Shown piece by piece: positions 6,152 to 8,733 of a stretch of 8,733 bases of DNA; the first letter of the stretch is position 1, and each line of letters begins with the position of its first letter. The DNA lies in NCBI GenBank assembly GCA_964577195.1, contig CAZNYF010000122.1, forward strand, positions 1 through 8,733, given 5' to 3'. The translations under genes and the position numbers were made by a program. The stretch comes from HyVt-560 sp964577195. GTDB taxonomy: Bacteria; Pseudomonadota; Gammaproteobacteria; UWMA-0217. The notes under the pieces are model-generated. The model made no database searches. It worked only from the letters and a program-made list of their open reading frames with translations, and was not told the DNA's origin.

Positions 6152-6251
6152 NNNNNNNNNNNNNNNNNNNNNNNNNNNNNNNNNNNNNNNNNNNNNNNNN
6201 NNNNNNNNNNNNNNNNNNNNNNNNNNNNNNNNNNNNNNNNNNNNNNNNNNN
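6152..6251. other. assembly gap of 100 Ns
   Basis: Exactly 100 Ns suggest a scaffolding placeholder of unknown true length. It removes the end of hldE and everything between hldE and rlmB, including any terminator or small gene. The right edge falls 3 bases beyond the rlmB stop codon. Confidence 0.97.
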
Positions 6252-6254
6252 GCG

Positions 6255-7001
6255 CTATCCTCGTCTTTGCCTCAACGCTTCATATAACGTCACCCCGGTG
6301 GCGACAGAAACATTCAGGCTACCCACCTGCCCCATCATTGGAATTGAAATTAAAAAGTCACAATGTTTGATGGTGTTTTGTCTTAAGCCTTTGCCTTCTG
6401 CGCCCATCACAATGGCAATTGCACCGGTAAAATCATGTTGATGCAGGGACAGTTCTGCGGTGTCCGAGGTGCCTGTCACCCAAATACCGAGCTGCTTTAT
6501 CTCTTCCATGGTTCTGGCAAGGTTGGTGACCTGTACAAACGGCATTGTCTCTGCCGCACCACTGGCGGATTTTCTAACCACAGGGGTAATGCCTACGGCA
6601 GAATCACGCGGTGCAATCACGGCGTGAACACCGGCAGCATCCGCGCTACGCAGGCAGGCACCTAAATTATGCGGATCGGTTACGCCATCCAAAATTAATA
6701 AAAAAGCAGGCTGATCAAGATTTTCCAGCAATGACATTAAATCATTTTCGCCAAGGCTTTTGGGTGCTCGATACTTTGCGACGACGCCCTGGTGTCGAGA
6801 CATTTCTGACTGAAAATCCAGGCTATCTTCGTCGACAATCTGAATATCAACTTTTGCGGATCGTGCCTGGATATTTAATTTTTCTAGTCGTGCATTTAAT
6901 CGCCCACCTTTAAAATAAATGATGTCAATAGATTCAGGAAACTTATTAAGCACCGATTCAACAGCGTGGATTCCAGCAGCAGTAACCAGCGTTTTAGCCA
7001 T
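6255..7001 (-). CDS. rlmB: 23S rRNA (guanosine-2251-2'-O)-methyltransferase RlmB
   Basis: RlmB methylates the ribose of G2251 in the peptidyl-transferase P loop of 23S rRNA, using S-adenosylmethionine. At 248 residues it is close to E. coli RlmB. An N-terminal RNA-binding L30e-like domain (about 1-75, starting GIHAVESVL) precedes a SPOUT trefoil-knot domain. Motif 1 is LDGVTDPHNLGACLRSADAAG (104-124, Asn112 and Arg118), motif 2 is VMGAEGKGLR (198-207) and motif 3 is SIPMMGQVGSLNVSVA (219-234, Asn230). All three are intact. The start lies 2 bases after the rnr stop, so the two genes are almost certainly co-transcribed and may be translationally coupled, as in E. coli rnr-rlmB. The stop is only 3 bases from the assembly gap, but the C-terminus (YEALRQRRG) looks natural. 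Confidence 0.96.
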   Translation of the reverse strand: MAKTLVTAAGIHAVESVLNKFPESIDIIYFKGGRLNARLEKLNIQARSAKVDIQIVDEDSLDFQSEMSRHQGVVAKYRAPKSLGENDLMSLLENLDQPAFLLILDGVTDPHNLGACLRSADAAGVHAVIAPRDSAVGITPVVRKSASGAAETMPFVQVTNLARTMEEIKQLGIWVTGTSDTAELSLHQHDFTGAIAIVMGAEGKGLRQNTIKHCDFLISIPMMGQVGSLNVSVATGVTLYEALRQRRG

Positions 7002-7003
7002 GA

Positions 7004-8733
7004 CTAGTCTTCATCAGGCAGTGCAAAGTCAATTTTTCGATCATCGAGGTCAACTCGCGCAATGATGATATCAATGCGATCGCCAAGTCGATAAACACGA
7101 TTGCCATTTTTACCGGTTAACCGATGGCCTATCGGATCAAAGCTGTAGTAATCACGCGGCAGTGAAGTCACATGCACCAGCCCTTCGACAAACACATCAT
7201 CCAGCTCTAAAAATAGTCCGAATGATGTCACGCCGCTGACTGAGCCGGTGTATTGCTCACCGACTTTATCGAGCATAAATTCACACTTAAGCCAGTCGAC
7301 CACATCGCGAGTCGCATCATCTGCCCGGCGCTCACACATGGAGTAATGTTCACCCAGTTCAACCATGTTGGCGTATTGATACTGAAATGCTTTGGGCTTT
7401 CCGCCACGCACTAAATGCCGGATGGCGCGATGTACGAGTAAATCAGGATAGCGTCGAATCGGTGAGGTAAAATGCGCATAATCTTCGTGCGCCAAGCCAA
7501 AATGTCCAACCTCGATATCAGGAGAGTATTGCGCTTGAGATAGCGAACGCAGCATGACTGTTTGTATTAAGTGCTTATCAGGTCGGTCTGCAATTTGTTT
7601 CAAGACCTTCGCGTAGTCTTCCGGTGAAGGCTTGGCTCCACCTGACAGCGTTAAACCAAATTCTCCGAGGAAGGTTTTTAAATCCTCGATCTTTTCCTGT
7701 TTGGGGCCTTCGTGATTTCGATACAGCGCGGGAATCTCATGCTTTTTAAGAAACTTCGCTGCGGCAACATTCGCCGCGATCATACATTCCTCAATCATTT
7801 TATGCGCATCATTACGCTCACTGGGAACGATATTGCTGATCTTGCGTTGCTCATCAAATTGAAACACGGTTTCGGTGGTTTCAAAATCAATTGCGCCGCG
7901 TTGCTTGCGGGACTTTTTCATGACCCGATAGAACGCGTTAAGATGATCCAGATGAGGCACAATCTTTGCGTAGGCCACACGACTGTTCTCATCTTTATCG
8001 ACCGTCATTTGGGCTACTTGCGTATACGTTAGCCGCGCATGGGAGCGCATCACCGCCTCCATAAACCGGTAGCTTTGCGGCTTACCTTGCGCATCAAAAA
8101 TCAATTCGCAGGCCATGCAAAGGCGATCAACATCGGGATTAATCGAACACAGTCCGTTGGATAAAACCTCCGGCAGCATTGGAATAACTTGCTTGGGAAA
8201 ATAGACTGATGTGCCGCGTAACTGTGCTTCATTATCCAGCGCAGTACCTGGCTCCACGTAAGCAGAAACATCGGCAATCGCGACGATCAGCTTCCAGCCA
8301 TCTTTGTGCGGCTCAACGTATACCGCATCATCAAAGTCACGGGCATCTTCGCCATCAATGGTTACCAGCGGAATATCGCGTAAATCCTCTTTGCCTTGTT
8401 TACTTTCGGCGGGTACCTCTTCAGTGAACACCTCGATCTGCTTGAGCACATCTTTTGGCCATTCATGTGGCAGCTCATGGTTACGCAGGGCGATGTCGAT
8501 CTCCATTCCCGGAGCCATGTGCTCGCCGAGCGCCTCGACGATTTTGCCGATGGGCTGACTATGTCGGGTTGGCTGCTCGACAATTGCGGCAACCACAATC
8601 GTATCTGGATTAGCATCGCCCTCCTGACCCGGTGGAATCAGGATATCCTGAGCAATACGTTTGTTATCAGGCACCACATAACCCATGCCACCCTCGATAA
8701 TGTAGCGGCCAACCACCTCATGATGTGCCCGCT
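7004..8733 (-). CDS. rnr: Ribonuclease R (5' end beyond window)
   Basis: RNase R is a processive 3'-5' exoribonuclease that degrades structured RNA and acts in rRNA quality control and in mRNA and tmRNA turnover. The open frame continues to the right edge, about five codons beyond a GTG that is not the true start; roughly 150 N-terminal residues (helix-turn-helix and first cold-shock domain) are missing. Present are the end of the second cold-shock domain and the RNB catalytic domain, with DGEDARDFDD (8327-8356 on the complement) providing the four Mg-binding Asp residues. HFTSPIRRYPDL (about 7439-7474) and a C-terminal S1 domain (about 7017-7260) follow. The protein ends KIDFALPDED right after S1, without the Lys-rich basic tail of the E. 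coli enzyme (813 residues). It is not RNase II: the spacing and the GRY-x-x-E-x-G region match RNase R. Confidence 0.96.
   Translation of the reverse strand, partial: RAHHEVVGRYIIEGGMGYVVPDNKRIAQDILIPPGQEGDANPDTIVVAAIVEQPTRHSQPIGKIVEALGEHMAPGMEIDIALRNHELPHEWPKDVLKQIEVFTEEVPAESKQGKEDLRDIPLVTIDGEDARDFDDAVYVEPHKDGWKLIVAIADVSAYVEPGTALDNEAQLRGTSVYFPKQVIPMLPEVLSNGLCSINPDVDRLCMACELIFDAQGKPQSYRFMEAVMRSHARLTYTQVAQMTVDKDENSRVAYAKIVPHLDHLNAFYRVMKKSRKQRGAIDFETTETVFQFDEQRKISNIVPSERNDAHKMIEECMIAANVAAAKFLKKHEIPALYRNHEGPKQEKIEDLKTFLGEFGLTLSGGAKPSPEDYAKVLKQIADRPDKHLIQTVMLRSLSQAQYSPDIEVGHFGLAHEDYAHFTSPIRRYPDLLVHRAIRHLVRGGKPKAFQYQYANMVELGEHYSMCERRADDATRDVVDWLKCEFMLDKVGEQYTGSVSGVTSFGLFLELDDVFVEGLVHVTSLPRDYYSFDPIGHRLTGKNGNRVYRLGDRIDIIIARVDLDDRKIDFALPDED

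Noticed and set aside
6252..6287. Apparent C-terminus ALSSSLPQRFI of hldE after the N run
   Set aside because: The bases are the antisense of the rlmB 3' end, and the frame across an unknown-length gap is arbitrary; HldE normally continues with a conserved nucleotidyltransferase segment.

Overview
This window comes from a gammaproteobacterial chromosome. It carries a YcgL-family gene, a ppiB-lpxH pair, a fused bifunctional hldE and an rnr-rlmB pair, and it contains a REP-type palindrome beginning GTAGGAG. Gene-level resemblances hint at a marine or Methylophaga/Thiotrichales-like lineage, but I cannot fix the genus. The sequence is a draft assembly: 100 Ns interrupt hldE, and rnr runs off the right edge.

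Layout. Bases 1-364 hold no convincing gene but contain two nested-symmetry repeats: a 164-bp imperfect palindrome with perfect 12-bp ends (20-183) and a REP doublet, or REPIN (238-312). A weak hairpin (327-344) follows. On the minus strand are a lipoprotein with two thioredoxin-like domains (365-1507) and ycgL (1553-1852). A short divergent spacer leads to a plus-strand HIT-family hydrolase (1920-2285). This converges on a minus-strand, two-TM, sensor-like membrane protein with no output domain (2299-3252). A 356-base spacer follows, containing three regularly spaced CTTCAA/TTGAAG motifs. A plus-strand cluster then reads ppiB (with a lipoprotein signal), lpxH and hldE (truncated by the gap). 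Beyond the gap, rlmB and rnr lie on the minus strand, 2 nt apart.

How the genes fit together. LpxH makes lipid X, the lipid A precursor, and HldE makes ADP-heptose for the LPS inner core, so the plus-strand cluster is an envelope-biogenesis unit with a peptidyl-prolyl isomerase at its head. RNase R and RlmB form the familiar RNA-decay and 23S rRNA-modification pair. The lipoprotein thioredoxin and the lipoprotein-type PPIase both look like envelope protein-folding or redox factors.

I see no phage, CRISPR, toxin-antitoxin or defence system. The least explained material is non-coding: the long palindrome, the REPIN and the phased motif array. Protein-level oddities are the sensor without an output domain, a possible dual start in ppiB and an RNase R without the basic C-terminal tail.
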